DNA from: Caryophanales bacterium UBA4691
GTDB taxonomy: Bacteria; Bacillota_I; Bacilli_A; RFN20; CAG-826
Assembly: GCA_002404865.1 (NCBI GenBank)
Contig: DHKP01000009.1
Coordinates: 1 to 64,000 of the forward strand
Reading direction: 5' to 3'
DNA: 64,000 nt
Below, piece by piece: positions 44,893 through 55,346 of the stretch. Position numbers and translations under genes: made by a program. Each line of letters opens with the position of its first letter. The stretch's first letter is position 1. Under the pieces are notes generated by a model, which saw only the letters and a program-made list of their open reading frames with translations, did not search any database and was not told the DNA's origin.

Positions 44893-47229
44893 CTATTTCA
44901 AATGAATCGAATCGTCTTCTTCCGGCGCTACTTCTTTTTTCGGCTTTTTCTTACGAACGGCCTTCTTTTTCGTATCGTTAGAAGGCTTTTCTTCCTTTGA
45001 AGTATCGTTTGGTTTTTCGCTCGTAGTTTTTTCTTCCTTTGGAGTTTCTTCTACGACGATTGGTTCTTTTGCGTGAAGATTGCTTGCCTTTGCAACTTCT
45101 GCAGCCGCCGCTTTTTCTTCTTCCGTTACATTGATTTGATTCACAGTAGCCGTTTTCTTTTCGGTAAGAGTTCCGTTTTTAACGAGCTGATCGATTTCTT
45201 CGGCGGTAATGGTTTCTTTTTCAAGAAGCGTTTCTGCGATCAAAATCACTTCTTTTTTGTGTGCCATAAGAATTTCTTTGGCTTGTTTATGGCATTCTTC
45301 CACGATTTGACGAACGGCCTTATCGATTTCATAAGCGACTTCGCTAGAGAAATTCTTAGCAACATTGGTGTAGTCTCTACCAAGGAAGACACTGCCTTGA
45401 TCTTGCTCATATTGGATTGGGCCAAGTTCGCTCATACCCCATTGGGTAACCATCATACGGGCGATACGAGTTGCCTGCTGGATGTCATTGCTCGCGCCAG
45501 TGGAAACATCATCAAAGAAGATTTCTTCGCTGGTTCTTCCACCAAGGAATCCCGTAATTTCCGCCAAAAGGTCTTTCTTTGTCAGAAGGAAGCGGTCGTC
45601 TTCTGGAGTCATCAGGACATGCCCACCCGTTTGCCCACGGGGAATGATAGTAATCTTTTGGACTTTATTAGAATGAGGCAATACTAATCCAATAACCGCG
45701 TGGCCGGCTTCATGATATGCATCGACACGCTTTTCTTGCTCGTTCATGCCTTTGCCAGATTTTGCAGGACCAGCGATGCGGCGGTCAATTGCTTCATCAA
45801 TTTCGGCCATGCCGATTGTTTCTTTGTTGAAGCGAACGGCAAGAATTGCGGCTTCATTGAGAATGTTATCGATATCGGCACCAGAGAAACCAACCGTGCG
45901 TTTTGCAAGGGCATGGAAATCCACGGATGGGTCGATTTTCTTGTTTCTTGCGTGAACTTTGAAGATAGCTTCTCGTCCTGCGCAATCTGGAAGAGACACC
46001 GTGATAATGCGGTCAAAACGGCCTGGGCGCAATAAGGCTGGGTCAAGAACGTCATCGCGGTTAGTCGCGGCGATAACCAAAATGCCAGCGTTATATTCAA
46101 AGCCATCCATCTCAACGAGGAGTTGGTTTAGCGTTTGTTCACGTTCATCGTTTCCACCGCCTAATCCAGCACCTCTTTGGCGACCGACCGCGTCGATTTC
46201 ATCAATGAAGATGATGCATGGGGCACTTTGTTTTGCGCGTTTGAACAAATCACGAACGCGTCCTGCGCCAACGCCGACGAACATTTCAACAAAATCAGAA
46301 CCAGAAATCGAGAAGAACGGCACTCCTGCTTCTCCAGCTACGGCTTTCGCTAAAAGGGTTTTTCCGGTTCCTGGGTTACCAATAAGGAGAACGCCTTTTG
46401 GGAGACGGGCGCCAAATTTGCTATATTTCTGAGGATTTTTTAAGTATTCGACAAGCTCGACCATTTCGGCTTTCTCTTCGTCGCATCCTGCAACGTCAGA
46501 GAAACGAACTTTGCTCTTGTCTTCACGTCTAGCGGGTGACTTATTGAAGTCGAGCGCTTGCCGGTTGCTTCCGTTTACCGATCCGCTGATACGAGCGAAG
46601 AAAATGAAAGCGAGGATTCCAGTTCCTACCAAAAGCAAGATTGTTGGTCCCCACGTATCCCACCAACTTACCGTGAAGGCATCACCGACTTTGTAATAAG
46701 CGGTTTGCCCTGCAGGAAGAACATTTAATTGATTTGTTTCTTCAACACGGTTCATGAAAACATCGGCCCATGTCACTAATTTAGTAGTGTCTTCCGAATA
46801 ATTATAAATTCCTTTATTATCCGAATTTTTTTCTTGGAACATGACTGCCGCAAATTTGTTTTTGCTCCATTCATCATTTTCAAGAATGACTTGATAACGA
46901 TATTCTTTGCTGCCTTTTATGGTTCTAGCAACACCAGATACCGTTGTCGCTCGATATCCTTGCGAAACCTCAACCGTTTTTAAATAAATTGCATGATTGT
47001 CGGTTTTATTAAGATCGGTAATGAGATTACTGCCCTCCATTTGATAAGAGGTTTCGTTGACTCTTAACAAATCGCTTAGTTGGCTTTTTGCCCAAGGGGT
47101 CGGGGTATTGAAGGCATTTTGAAGAGAAACCACCAAAATGAAAATAATAATCGCAGCGATGAGCAAATACGGGACGATGTAGCTAAACGCGTTTCGCTTG
47201 CCATTAGGATTGTTGTTCTTTTCATTCAT
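44893..47229 (-). CDS. ftsH: ATP-dependent zinc metalloprotease FtsH
   Basis: A 778-residue membrane protease. Two membrane segments lie near 15-35 and 195-215, with an extracellular loop between. The AAA domain has Walker A G-N-P-G-T-G-K-T from 284, and the zinc site is H-E-A-G-H at 506-510. A C-terminal tail of about 90 residues is rich in Lys, Glu and Pro and longer than usual. FtsH removes damaged and regulatory membrane proteins. The start follows AAGGAGG. It belongs to the conserved tilS-ftsH block. Confidence 0.95.
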   Translation of the reverse strand: MNEKNNNPNGKRNAFSYIVPYLLIAAIIIFILVVSLQNAFNTPTPWAKSQLSDLLRVNETSYQMEGSNLITDLNKTDNHAIYLKTVEVSQGYRATTVSGVARTIKGSKEYRYQVILENDEWSKNKFAAVMFQEKNSDNKGIYNYSEDTTKLVTWADVFMNRVEETNQLNVLPAGQTAYYKVGDAFTVSWWDTWGPTILLLVGTGILAFIFFARISGSVNGSNRQALDFNKSPARREDKSKVRFSDVAGCDEEKAEMVELVEYLKNPQKYSKFGARLPKGVLLIGNPGTGKTLLAKAVAGEAGVPFFSISGSDFVEMFVGVGAGRVRDLFKRAKQSAPCIIFIDEIDAVGRQRGAGLGGGNDEREQTLNQLLVEMDGFEYNAGILVIAATNRDDVLDPALLRPGRFDRIITVSLPDCAGREAIFKVHARNKKIDPSVDFHALAKRTVGFSGADIDNILNEAAILAVRFNKETIGMAEIDEAIDRRIAGPAKSGKGMNEQEKRVDAYHEAGHAVIGLVLPHSNKVQKITIIPRGQTGGHVLMTPEDDRFLLTKKDLLAEITGFLGGRTSEEIFFDDVSTGASNDIQQATRIARMMVTQWGMSELGPIQYEQDQGSVFLGRDYTNVAKNFSSEVAYEIDKAVRQIVEECHKQAKEILMAHKKEVILIAETLLEKETITAEEIDQLVKNGTLTEKKTATVNQINVTEEEKAAAAEVAKASNLHAKEPIVVEETPKEEKTTSEKPNDTSKEEKPSNDTKKKAVRKKKPKKEVAPEEDDSIHLK

Positions 47230-47304
47230 AAGTTTCCCCTCCTTATTTCACGCCTTATTAACGGCTAGGGATATTGTTTTATTGGCTAATTGTGTCGAAT
47301 TTAC

Positions 47305-48561
47305 TCAATCTTTATTTGTAGGAAGATGAAGTGTCAATTTTGAGGTGTGATATTCCTTAAATACTTTGTGATAGCGAGGCACATATACGATTTTGCCATC
47401 CTTATTCACGAATACTGGCCAAATGTCACGGTATGAGCGAGGCATTTCCTCATCGAGGAATACGCGTCTCACTGGCACTTGATAGCCGCGATAAGAATAA
47501 CTATCGCCAGGGAGCATCGTTCGAACGGTAAGTGGATAATCCTCCTCTTTAATACCGCGATCTAAAGCGCCCATTGAGAAATCGAGTTCGAATTCTTTCG
47601 TATCAAGTTTGGAAGGAGATTCAAGCCGATAAGAATAGGTAAGTTTGTCAGGGTCAGTTTCAATACTGACGATGTCGTATTCTTTAACAAGGTAAACATT
47701 CCCTTTTAATTCATAAGTCATCACGGGATTATAATCGAGAAGCATCGCGCGGATTTCCCTTAATCTTTTGGCGGTTAAAGGAATCTTAATCGGCGATTTG
47801 CTCGCGAAGAACGTCGCTAGAGCGGCTGCAAAATCATCGGGCGCTAAAGCGATAAGCTCACGAATTCCAAGTTCTTCTGAAACTTTGATTTTGTGAACAA
47901 CCGCGCTAGCAAAAGAATTCTTTTCACTATATTCAGCGTTCATCTTTTCTAAGATTTGAGCGCGTTCAATCTCGTTCATTTTTTCGATTTCTTGACGGAC
48001 CAAGCTACGCGTATGTTGATGTTCGTATAAAGACATATGTTCGCTATAAGGGACATTTGCTTTGCGGTTATGCTCGAGGATATCTTCTTTAGAGAAGGCT
48101 AGGAGTGGACGAATCACAATCATTCCATCATTGGAAGAAATTGGAGAATAGCCGTATCTATCGAACTTGTATCCGAGCTTCTTTGTCGTTAAATATGTCT
48201 CGAGAAGATCGTCTTGAGAATGGGCGATAAGTAGCGCATCGGCGTTATATTTGTCATAAATTTTCTTAAAGAATTCATAACGAACCTTTCTAGCCCAACA
48301 CGCAAAGTTCGTTTCTTTCCCGGCTTGATCGATCGTATTGGTATCTAATACTTCGAGAGTGAGATTTTTCGCTAGGCAATATTCTTTCAAAGCACTTTCT
48401 TCGCCTTCAATCGAATCATAGCTATGATAATTAATAAAACAGACGATTGGCTTGATCTTTTGGGAGAGAACCAGGTCAAGCAAACACATCGAATCCGGTC
48501 CATAAGCACAGGCAAGGATATATGTATCTTTTGGATTTAATGCTAAGAAGTTCGCGCTCAT
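47305..48561 (-). CDS. tilS: tRNA(Ile)-lysidine synthase, altered PP-loop
   Basis: A 418-residue protein in the tilS position between the S4 gene and ftsH. The N-terminal ATP-binding domain has the TilS order: PP-loop, I-N-Y-H-S, the A-R-K-V-R-Y-E-F-F stretch, L-L-I-A-H-S-Q-D-D and I-R-P-L-L. The PP-loop reads A-Y-G-P-D-S instead of S-G-G-x-D-S; the Asp-Ser remains. The enzyme makes lysidine at the tRNA wobble base and is normally essential. The start follows GGAGG. Confidence 0.85.
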   Translation of the reverse strand: MSANFLALNPKDTYILACAYGPDSMCLLDLVLSQKIKPIVCFINYHSYDSIEGEESALKEYCLAKNLTLEVLDTNTIDQAGKETNFACWARKVRYEFFKKIYDKYNADALLIAHSQDDLLETYLTTKKLGYKFDRYGYSPISSNDGMIVIRPLLAFSKEDILEHNRKANVPYSEHMSLYEHQHTRSLVRQEIEKMNEIERAQILEKMNAEYSEKNSFASAVVHKIKVSEELGIRELIALAPDDFAAALATFFASKSPIKIPLTAKRLREIRAMLLDYNPVMTYELKGNVYLVKEYDIVSIETDPDKLTYSYRLESPSKLDTKEFELDFSMGALDRGIKEEDYPLTVRTMLPGDSYSYRGYQVPVRRVFLDEEMPRSYRDIWPVFVNKDGKIVYVPRYHKVFKEYHTSKLTLHLPTNKD

Positions 48562-48576
48562 AAAGTGCCTCCATTT

Positions 48577-48831
48577 TCATAATGTCTTATCAAGAACAAT
48601 TTCAAACATCGCAGCGGCTTGTTCTTTTTTCGCAAAAGGGCGAATCTCTTTGACTTTGATTTCAATGAAGTGTTTGCCTAATGATAATGAGACAATATCT
48701 CCTTCTTTAATCTCACTCATCGGTTTAGCGGTTTTTTGATTAATGAGGACATCGCCATCATCGCATAGTTCTTTTGCGGTTTCGCGTCTTTTGATAAGCC
48801 GCGACACTTTTAAGAATTTATCAATTCTCAT
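48577..48831 (-). CDS. rqcP: S4-domain RNA-binding protein RqcP
   Basis: An 84-residue S4 domain (M-R-I-D-K-F-L-K-V-S-R-L-I-K-R-R then G-D-V-L-I-N), the size and place of B. subtilis YabO/RqcP, between mfd and tilS. RqcP helps RqcH add alanine tails on stalled large ribosomal subunits. Heat-shock Hsp15-like proteins are similar; synteny favours RqcP. No clear ribosome binding site is seen. Confidence 0.8.
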   Translation of the reverse strand: MRIDKFLKVSRLIKRRETAKELCDDGDVLINQKTAKPMSEIKEGDIVSLSLGKHFIEIKVKEIRPFAKKEQAAAMFEIVLDKTL

Positions 48832-48909
48832 GCAAGAATTGTATCACTATTTCGCTCTATCCTTTAAGGATAAAGCGCGAAAATTCTTTATTTTCTAATT
48901 TCTAGCTAT

Positions 48910-48939
48910 CTTTTAGGAATCTAATTTCTTTCCTAAAAG
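48910..48939. other. perfect 10-bp hairpin between mfd and rqcP
   Basis: CTTTTAGGAA at 48910-48919 faces TTCCTAAAAG at 48930-48939. It has no T run beyond the stem on either strand and could be a processing or pausing structure within the operon. Confidence 0.45.
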
Positions 48940-49014
48940 AACGTTTGTTTAGGCAAAAAGAGTAAAAAACTAGGATGGGGCTTGAGACTAAAAAATTATT
49001 ATCTATGCAAATCC

Positions 49015-52000
49015 CTAACGAATTCCATGTCGTGCCGCTAACGCGTGAATGATTTTCACGATGTTTTCTAGTGAGCTCACCCAATCATCTAGCTTTCGTA
49101 AACGGATTCTTAATTTTTTATCCAAAAAACTTACCGTGATTACTTTTAAAAATGGGGTGAGAGCTTGGAAAAGTTCAATCCCGATGCCATCAACTCTTGA
49201 AAAACTATCTGCCATAAGGATATCGATAAGGCCGTTTTCCTCTTGTACGTGTACGAATTCAACATGACTCACAATCAAATCAATGCGTTTCTTTTGGAAT
49301 AATAGTGAGACCTCTTGCGGAAGCTTTCCGTATACATCGCGCATATGCTTTTCGAGCTTCTTGACTTCGGTTTCATTTTCCGCGTCTTCTAGCTCTTGGT
49401 ATAAAGAAATCTTATCGCTACTGCTTGCGTACTCTTTTGGAATGTAAGCGTCGATCGAGAATAAGCTTTTTGCCTTAGGCGGTTCTTTTTTAATACCCGT
49501 CTTTTTCTCTTCGATTGCCTCATTTAATAATTTCAAATACAAATCCAAGCCTACCGTATCAATAAAGCCAGCTTGTTCAGGCCCTAGCATGTCACCTGCA
49601 CCGCGAATCAATAAATCGCGCTGAGCAATCTTATAACCGCTTCCTAGTTCAGTGAATTCCTGAATGGCTTCTAGGCGCTTTTGGGCATCTTCGTTCATGC
49701 TCTTATTTGGTTTATAGCAAAGATACGCATACGCGATGCGGTCACCTCTGCCGACTCTTCCTTTGATTTGATAAAGCTGTGATAAGCCAAAGCGGTCAGC
49801 GTCTTCTACGATAAGCATGTTCGCGTTAGGAACATCTATGCCGTTTTCGATGATAGAAGTGGCAACCAAAACGTTGAGCTTCCCTTCATAAAATTGCTCC
49901 ATGGTTTCTTCAATGTCCGCTTTTTCCATTTTGCCATGTACGACGCCTACTTTCGCGGAAGGAATCGCTCGCGAAAGTTCGTCCGCCTTCGCGTAGATGG
50001 AATCAACGCGATTGTGAATATAGAAAACTTGCCCGTCCCGAGAAAGTTCTCTTCCGATTAGTTCGTAAACCATCCCCGCTTTATAGGGAGTAACGTAAGT
50101 TTGTATCGGCATGCGGTTATTTGGGGCCGTGTTGATTTCGCTTAATGGCCGAATTCCTACAAGCGACATTTGAAGCGTGCGCGGAATCGGAGTCGCCGAT
50201 AAAGAAAGGACATCCACGCTGTTTTTCAATTCTTTGATTTTTTCTTTTTGTTCAACGCCAAAGCGTTGTTCCTCATCGATGACCAATAAGCCTAAATCTT
50301 TGAAAACAATTTCTTTGCTGAGCAAGCGATGAGTCCCAATAGCAAGATCGATTTTCCCTTCTTGAAGTTCTTTGATATTCGCTTTTTGAATTGCCTCTGG
50401 TACGAGGCGAGAAAACAAGGCAACGTGGATGCCAAAGGTGGCGAATCGCTCCAGTGCGACTTCGTAATGTTGCCTTGCTAATAAGGTCGTCGGACATAGA
50501 AGCGCAACTTGTTTATGGCCATCGATTGCTTTGAAACAAGCACGAAAAGCAACTTCTGTTTTCCCAAAGCCAACGTCTCCGCACAACAAGCGGTCCATTA
50601 CTTCCCCCTTTTCCATATCCGCTTTAATTTCGTTTAACGCTTTTTGCTGATCGAAAGTGAGTTCATGAGGGAATTCTCCTTCGAATTTTGTCTGCAATTC
50701 GTCGTCGGGAGGAAAAGCGTATCCAGCGATTTTTGCGCGAGTTCCGTATAAAGAAATCAAGCGATCAGCGAGTTCGTTGACTCTTTCTTCGATATGTTTT
50801 TTCTTCTTTTTCCAATCCTTGCCGGACAAATTAGAAAGTTTTGGGGCGAAACCTTCTCTCCCGGAATATTTCCTAACGAGACGGAATTGTTCAAGAGGTA
50901 CGTATAAGGTTTGATTGCCAGCATAAGCGATATGAAGGTAGTCACGGTGCACTCCATCGTTCTCTAATGTTTTGATACCTAGGAATTGACCAATGCCGTT
51001 ATATTCGTGCACGACATAATCGCCGGGTTTAAGATCTTCGTATGATTTTAGAATTGTCGCGTTTTTAAAGCGCGCGGTGTAACGGCTACTACTTGCGCGA
51101 TGCCCGAACAATTCCGAAGAAGAAATATAGGAAATCTTTGCATTTCCAACCTCAAAGCCAACGTTGAGTGAAGCATCGCTCAAACCGATTTTTCCAATAG
51201 GAAGTTCATAGCCATTAACATTTTCAAACTCAATACCCGCTTCATGAAGCATATTGGCGATGGTTTCTCTTTGATGAGGCTCAGATAAAGCAATCACCAC
51301 TTTCGCTGACGTCCCAAAATAGCTTTCTAGCGTTGGCATAATGGCAGATATGCCATTTCCGCTAGGAACAATCGGCATAATATTCAATTCATAGGTAGAC
51401 GAGCCTGTTAAAAACCTCGCCCCATAACTAACAGGGTATTTTTTAGGAAGGGCTTCGCTAAGGGGCATGTAGTTGCGCAAGCCCTTAATAATGCGAAAAT
51501 CGTTTTGTAGTTCTAAGAAATATGATTCGGATTCATTAATCAAAGAGGCACATGAATCTTGGAAATCTTCTTTTGAAGTAATGAAAACATCATCAACTGC
51601 AAAATATTCCAAAATGGAATGAGCTTCTTTGCTCGCATAAGAGAAATATTTATACAAACTTGGTTTATCATTCCGTTCGACAATATCCATCACATCATTC
51701 ATGACGTTGCTATGAAGCATTTCTGCATTTTGAGACTTAAGATGTTTTTCTTCTTCCTCTAAGGTTATAGCAACATTTTTTGCAAAATCGTTAATCTCAT
51801 CATCGCTTAATAAAGTCTCTGAAGCTGGCAAAATCGTTATAAAATCCACTTCTTTTAAACTATTTTGGGTTGCAGCATCAAAGGTGCGAATCGATTCGAT
51901 TTCATCATCGAATAGTTCAATTCGATAAGGTGATAAAGAATTAACGGAAAAAATATCTACGATGTCACCACGGACCGCGTATTGTAACGATTGATCAATT

Positions 52001-52449
52001 TTATTAACGCGTTTATACCCAAGCCTAGACAATCTGAACTTTAGTTTTTCCAAATCTACTTTTTCGCCTTTTTTTAATGTGACGATTGATTCTTTGAAAA
52101 ATGAAGGGCTAGGCAAATAATGAAGTAGCCCGGCAGGATGAGTAATTAGAATTTTCTTACCAGGGGTTAATAATTGCCCCATCGCATATAGGCGTTGGGA
52201 AAGAAGGTCGCGGCTAGAAGAAATCGCCTCGGCGCGAAGTAGTTCGTCCACTGGGAAAAACACAATCTCTTCTTCAGGGAAGAAATTCAATAAGAACTCA
52301 TATATTTTTTGGGCACCATATAGGTTATTTGCCACAATCGCGTAATTTCTTTTTTCTTTTCCGAATAGTCCCGAAAACATTACCCCAACGCCTAATGTGT
52401 CGTTAACGACAAAAGGCCCCTTCTCTTTGTGGAGGGGGGTGTTTGGCAA
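49015..52449 (-). CDS. mfd: transcription-repair coupling factor Mfd
   Basis: At least 1144 residues. It contains the UvrB-like N-terminal part, the RNA-polymerase-interacting domain (P-G-D-Y-V-V-H-E-Y-N-G-I-G) and a RecG-like translocase with G-D-V-G-F-G-K-T and D-E-E-Q, plus the C-terminal TRCF domain. Mfd removes stalled polymerase and recruits UvrA. The first conventional start in frame is the TTG at 52449, without a ribosome binding site. Eleven codons further up an ACG at 52482 lies eight bases after AGAGGAG, and the extra residues (E-T-L-F-D-A-L-Q) look like a normal Mfd N-terminus. The true start may be that ACG. Confidence 0.95.
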   Translation of the reverse strand: MPNTPLHKEKGPFVVNDTLGVGVMFSGLFGKEKRNYAIVANNLYGAQKIYEFLLNFFPEEEIVFFPVDELLRAEAISSSRDLLSQRLYAMGQLLTPGKKILITHPAGLLHYLPSPSFFKESIVTLKKGEKVDLEKLKFRLSRLGYKRVNKIDQSLQYAVRGDIVDIFSVNSLSPYRIELFDDEIESIRTFDAATQNSLKEVDFITILPASETLLSDDEINDFAKNVAITLEEEEKHLKSQNAEMLHSNVMNDVMDIVERNDKPSLYKYFSYASKEAHSILEYFAVDDVFITSKEDFQDSCASLINESESYFLELQNDFRIIKGLRNYMPLSEALPKKYPVSYGARFLTGSSTYELNIMPIVPSGNGISAIMPTLESYFGTSAKVVIALSEPHQRETIANMLHEAGIEFENVNGYELPIGKIGLSDASLNVGFEVGNAKISYISSSELFGHRASSSRYTARFKNATILKSYEDLKPGDYVVHEYNGIGQFLGIKTLENDGVHRDYLHIAYAGNQTLYVPLEQFRLVRKYSGREGFAPKLSNLSGKDWKKKKKHIEERVNELADRLISLYGTRAKIAGYAFPPDDELQTKFEGEFPHELTFDQQKALNEIKADMEKGEVMDRLLCGDVGFGKTEVAFRACFKAIDGHKQVALLCPTTLLARQHYEVALERFATFGIHVALFSRLVPEAIQKANIKELQEGKIDLAIGTHRLLSKEIVFKDLGLLVIDEEQRFGVEQKEKIKELKNSVDVLSLSATPIPRTLQMSLVGIRPLSEINTAPNNRMPIQTYVTPYKAGMVYELIGRELSRDGQVFYIHNRVDSIYAKADELSRAIPSAKVGVVHGKMEKADIEETMEQFYEGKLNVLVATSIIENGIDVPNANMLIVEDADRFGLSQLYQIKGRVGRGDRIAYAYLCYKPNKSMNEDAQKRLEAIQEFTELGSGYKIAQRDLLIRGAGDMLGPEQAGFIDTVGLDLYLKLLNEAIEEKKTGIKKEPPKAKSLFSIDAYIPKEYASSSDKISLYQELEDAENETEVKKLEKHMRDVYGKLPQEVSLLFQKKRIDLIVSHVEFVHVQEENGLIDILMADSFSRVDGIGIELFQALTPFLKVITVSFLDKKLRIRLRKLDDWVSSLENIVKIIHALAARHGIR

Positions 52450-52481
52450 ATAGTTTTGAAGCGCGTCAAATAATGTTTCCG

Positions 52482-53069
52482 TTAGTGGTTCTCCTCTTTT
52501 TTCTTTGAAGAATTATAAATGCTACTCGCATAATCGAAACTGTGGGTAACAATGTCTCTTAATGCCTTGCTCGCTAAGTCTGTTGCTTCTTCGATCGCGA
52601 GAAGCTCTTCACCTTTAGGTTTCCCTAAAACAAAGTCGACCGCATTTTTATAAGGCGGCTCTCCGATGCCGACACGGATGCGAGCGATATTTTCATTACC
52701 AAACTGTTGAATGATATTTCCAATTCCTTTGTGTCCGCCGCTAGAACCGTTTTTGCGTAAGCGGATCGTGCCAGGAGGAAGAGCCATTTCATCATAAACT
52801 ACGACAATATCTTCTTCTTTGATTTTAAAGTAATCAGCAAGCGGCTTAACAAATTCTCCAGATAGATTCATGAATGTTTCGGGCTTTCCAATGATAATGG
52901 GTTCATTGAAAATCGGATTTTTGACAATCCCGTACACCCCTTTAAAACCAGAGCGGTCAAAAGAGGCGCCAACCATATCCGCGAATTTATCAAGGGTAAT
53001 AAAACCCATGTTGTGTCTAGTGCCTTCGTATTCTTTGCCAGGGTTTCCTAAGCCAACAAATAATTTCAT
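52482..53069 (-). CDS. pth: peptidyl-tRNA hydrolase
   Basis: A 195-residue enzyme with L-G-N-P-G-K-E-Y, R-H-N-M-G-F (catalytic His19), M-N-L-S-G and G-S-S-G-G-H-K-G. It frees tRNA from peptidyl-tRNA dropped by ribosomes. Its ATG overlaps the TGA of the flavodoxin-like gene. Its stop touches the beginning of mfd, an arrangement also seen in Bacillus. Confidence 0.95.
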   Translation of the reverse strand: MKLFVGLGNPGKEYEGTRHNMGFITLDKFADMVGASFDRSGFKGVYGIVKNPIFNEPIIIGKPETFMNLSGEFVKPLADYFKIKEEDIVVVYDEMALPPGTIRLRKNGSSGGHKGIGNIIQQFGNENIARIRVGIGEPPYKNAVDFVLGKPKGEELLAIEEATDLASKALRDIVTHSFDYASSIYNSSKKKEENH

Positions 53070-53620
53070 TCTACTTTTGCCTCGATTGGCTCGGACTCAA
53101 TTTTGCGGATGACTGTAATCATTCGCTCAATCTTTTCGCGGTCATAATATTCAATTGGGGTGTCTAATACATTACCGACCATTTTTTGCTCTGGTGTGGC
53201 ATTAGGGTTATTCATAAGCATCTTAATAGAAGCTTTGAGCATCAGTCTTTGCGCCCATTTCAATTTTTTGAAATCGAAGTCCCCACGAACTTGGTAATAG
53301 CGGATATGATATGGACTTAAATAGTTGCGGTCGATTAACTCTTTTCTGCCTTCGTCTGTTGGAAAAGACATGCCACAGCTAAAAACCAATACATCTTTAT
53401 TTTTTAATCGCCCTTCATAATCATAAAGAAAATCGTCAATGCCTTGGATCAAGCCGTTATTGACCCATCCTCCGTAAACAACAATTTGATAATCATCGAT
53501 ATTTTTCCATTTGAATTTTTTTAACGGAAAGACATCACCATCAACCGCGTGAGCGATATCGGTCGCGTATTTTTGTGTCGAGCCACAACTGCTCGTATAA
53601 AGTACTAATGTTTTTTTCAT
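53066..53620 (-). CDS. flavodoxin-like protein
   Basis: About 184 residues from the ATG at 53620. The N-terminus T-S-S-C-G-S-T-Q-K-Y-A is the FMN phosphate loop of flavodoxin-like proteins, followed by V-V-Y-G-G-W-V-N-N-G-L-I-Q-G. It resembles HemG-type (protoporphyrinogen oxidase-like) flavodoxin-domain proteins, but a role in heme synthesis is not implied here. It is upstream of and overlaps pth by four bases. Confidence 0.7.
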   Translation of the reverse strand: MKKTLVLYTSSCGSTQKYATDIAHAVDGDVFPLKKFKWKNIDDYQIVVYGGWVNNGLIQGIDDFLYDYEGRLKNKDVLVFSCGMSFPTDEGRKELIDRNYLSPYHIRYYQVRGDFDFKKLKWAQRLMLKASIKMLMNNPNATPEQKMVGNVLDTPIEYYDREKIERMITVIRKIESEPIEAKVE

Positions 53621-53685
53621 GAAGGTAAGTTTAGCACATTCTTTTATAGATAAAAGAAGGGGCAACAACTACAATTAGAGCAATT

Positions 53686-54645
53686 ATGAAATTAAAAGAT
53701 TGGTTTGCTGATTTCGCACGCGGGGCAGCGCTAGGGCTAGGAATCTTACCAGGCGTCAGCGTTGGAACGGTTGGAATTATTGTTCATGTATATGACAAGT
53801 TAATCAATTCCATTGACGGATTACGTCATAAATTTTGGCAATCGTTTAAGACATTGCTTCCTTTAGGGATAGGCTGCATAATTTCAGCGATTCTCTTGCT
53901 TCTTTTTTGGCAAAAAATTGCTAGACCATTTATTCCTTTTATCACAATCAGCGTACTTGCAGGAGCGGTCTTAGGCAGTGTTCCGATGATTTGTTCGCAA
54001 ATTAAAAGCCGTGTCAATTGGTCGCTGATTCTACGCGTCTTAGGAGGATTCATTATCGCTGCCGCTATCGGCATAGTTTCGTTTTTAAGCGCAAAATTCA
54101 ATTGGAATATGTGGAATTTTCAAAACGCTTTCTTTAACCCGTTCCAATTCTGGTGGATTTTTCTCATCGTATTCGTGGTTGGATTTGTTGCTGCCATTGC
54201 CTGTTTAATTCCTGGAATTTCAGGTTCCATGGTGCTTTTTATCTTCGGCTTATATAATCCCGTCATTGGTATTTTTATTTCTCAAAGAGACAATGAAGGA
54301 AATGTGATTTATCCTTCTATTTTCCGAGATCAATCCCGTTTAGGCTCAGGAATTCTATTAATTATCGTATTATTAGTAGGGATTTTGCTTGGATTTTTTG
54401 TAATTTCCAAAACAATGAAAGTCTTGTTAGAAAAACATAAAACCGCCACGTTTGAGATAGTATTGGGCTTTATTTTAGGCAGCGTCGTTTCTATGTTCGT
54501 AAACAACGATATGTATAATGCCTACTTCAATCCGAACACATCTCAATGGTGGCAATTTGTCCTTGGAGGCATCTTGTTAGTCGGCGTTACAATAATTTCG
54601 TGGTGGCTAATTAATCGTGAAGAAAAAAGAAGTTCATCAGAATGA
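53686..54645 (+). CDS. DUF368 membrane protein, PopT-type lipid carrier translocase
   Basis: A 319-residue protein with about eight membrane segments. It has the DUF368 features: A-R-G-A-A-L-G-L-G-I-L-P-G-V-S-V-G-T near the start and the repeat-like L-I-P-G-I-S-G-S in the middle. DUF368 proteins (PopT) have been shown to recycle undecaprenyl phosphate across the membrane for cell-wall synthesis. The function here is by family. Confidence 0.8.
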   Translation: MKLKDWFADFARGAALGLGILPGVSVGTVGIIVHVYDKLINSIDGLRHKFWQSFKTLLPLGIGCIISAILLLLFWQKIARPFIPFITISVLAGAVLGSVPMICSQIKSRVNWSLILRVLGGFIIAAAIGIVSFLSAKFNWNMWNFQNAFFNPFQFWWIFLIVFVVGFVAAIACLIPGISGSMVLFIFGLYNPVIGIFISQRDNEGNVIYPSIFRDQSRLGSGILLIIVLLVGILLGFFVISKTMKVLLEKHKTATFEIVLGFILGSVVSMFVNNDMYNAYFNPNTSQWWQFVLGGILLVGVTIISWWLINREEKRSSSE

Positions 54646-54716
54646 GAAAAAGTTTTTGATTGACGTTTTTCTTATACACTAAAGCATAGCGGTTAATTCA
54701 ATATTCAGGGGGAAAT

Positions 54717-55298
54717 ATGCCAAGAACGTTTGCGCAAAATGAAGCGCTCAAAGAGCAAAGAAAAAAGAAAATCGAGAAGGCCGCCTTACGCCTATTTGCT
54801 AAAAAGGATTTTCTAGAAATTTCTGTCGATGATATCACGTCTCTTTCTCGTTGTTCCCATGGCCTTTTTTACCATTATTACCGAAACCAAGAGGAGCTAT
54901 TCCAGGCAATCGAAAAAGACGTCTTATCTCGCGAAGAGAAGAAATATTGGATTGATTTCTCAAAGTTAGAGCAAGTGAAGGCGGAAGACGGGTTCAATTT
55001 ATTCTTGCGTGCGCTTGAAATTATTTTTAATGGAGAAAAGGACGTTATTTATTATTATGCGGCGCTTGCTAGAAACGATTTTTCGCTACAAAAAATCCCC
55101 TCCGCCTATTATCGAGAAAGCGATAAATCATCTTTTTGTAATTTAATTGGAAAAGCAATGAAATGCGGATATATAAAACAAGGTAAAGTAGAAGAAATCG
55201 TCCACTTGTTTTTCCTCATTATTTCCGATAATTTGTCAAATATTGCTCAAAATAAGGAAAATTTCATTTCTTTAGAAACACTAAAACGAATTTTCTAA
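54717..55298 (+). CDS. TetR-family regulator
   Basis: A 193-residue protein with an N-terminal TetR helix-turn-helix (A-L-R-L-F-A-K-K-D-F then S-V-D-D-I-T, S-H-G-L-F-Y-H-Y-Y). The C-terminal part is the usual ligand-binding helix bundle and is not diagnostic. It lies between the DUF368 gene and the MscS pair, and its target is not known. The start has a G-rich GGGGGAAAT site. Confidence 0.8.
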   Translation: MPRTFAQNEALKEQRKKKIEKAALRLFAKKDFLEISVDDITSLSRCSHGLFYHYYRNQEELFQAIEKDVLSREEKKYWIDFSKLEQVKAEDGFNLFLRALEIIFNGEKDVIYYYAALARNDFSLQKIPSAYYRESDKSSFCNLIGKAMKCGYIKQGKVEEIVHLFFLIISDNLSNIAQNKENFISLETLKRIF

Positions 55299-55346
55299 TT
55301 CTTAATATATTCCTTTTGATTATTTTTTCTTTTATGATGAGAATAG

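Noticed and set aside
45073..45687. A 204-codon plus-strand frame opposite ftsH
   Set aside because: Antisense shadow of a conserved gene; cysteine- and phenylalanine-rich noise.
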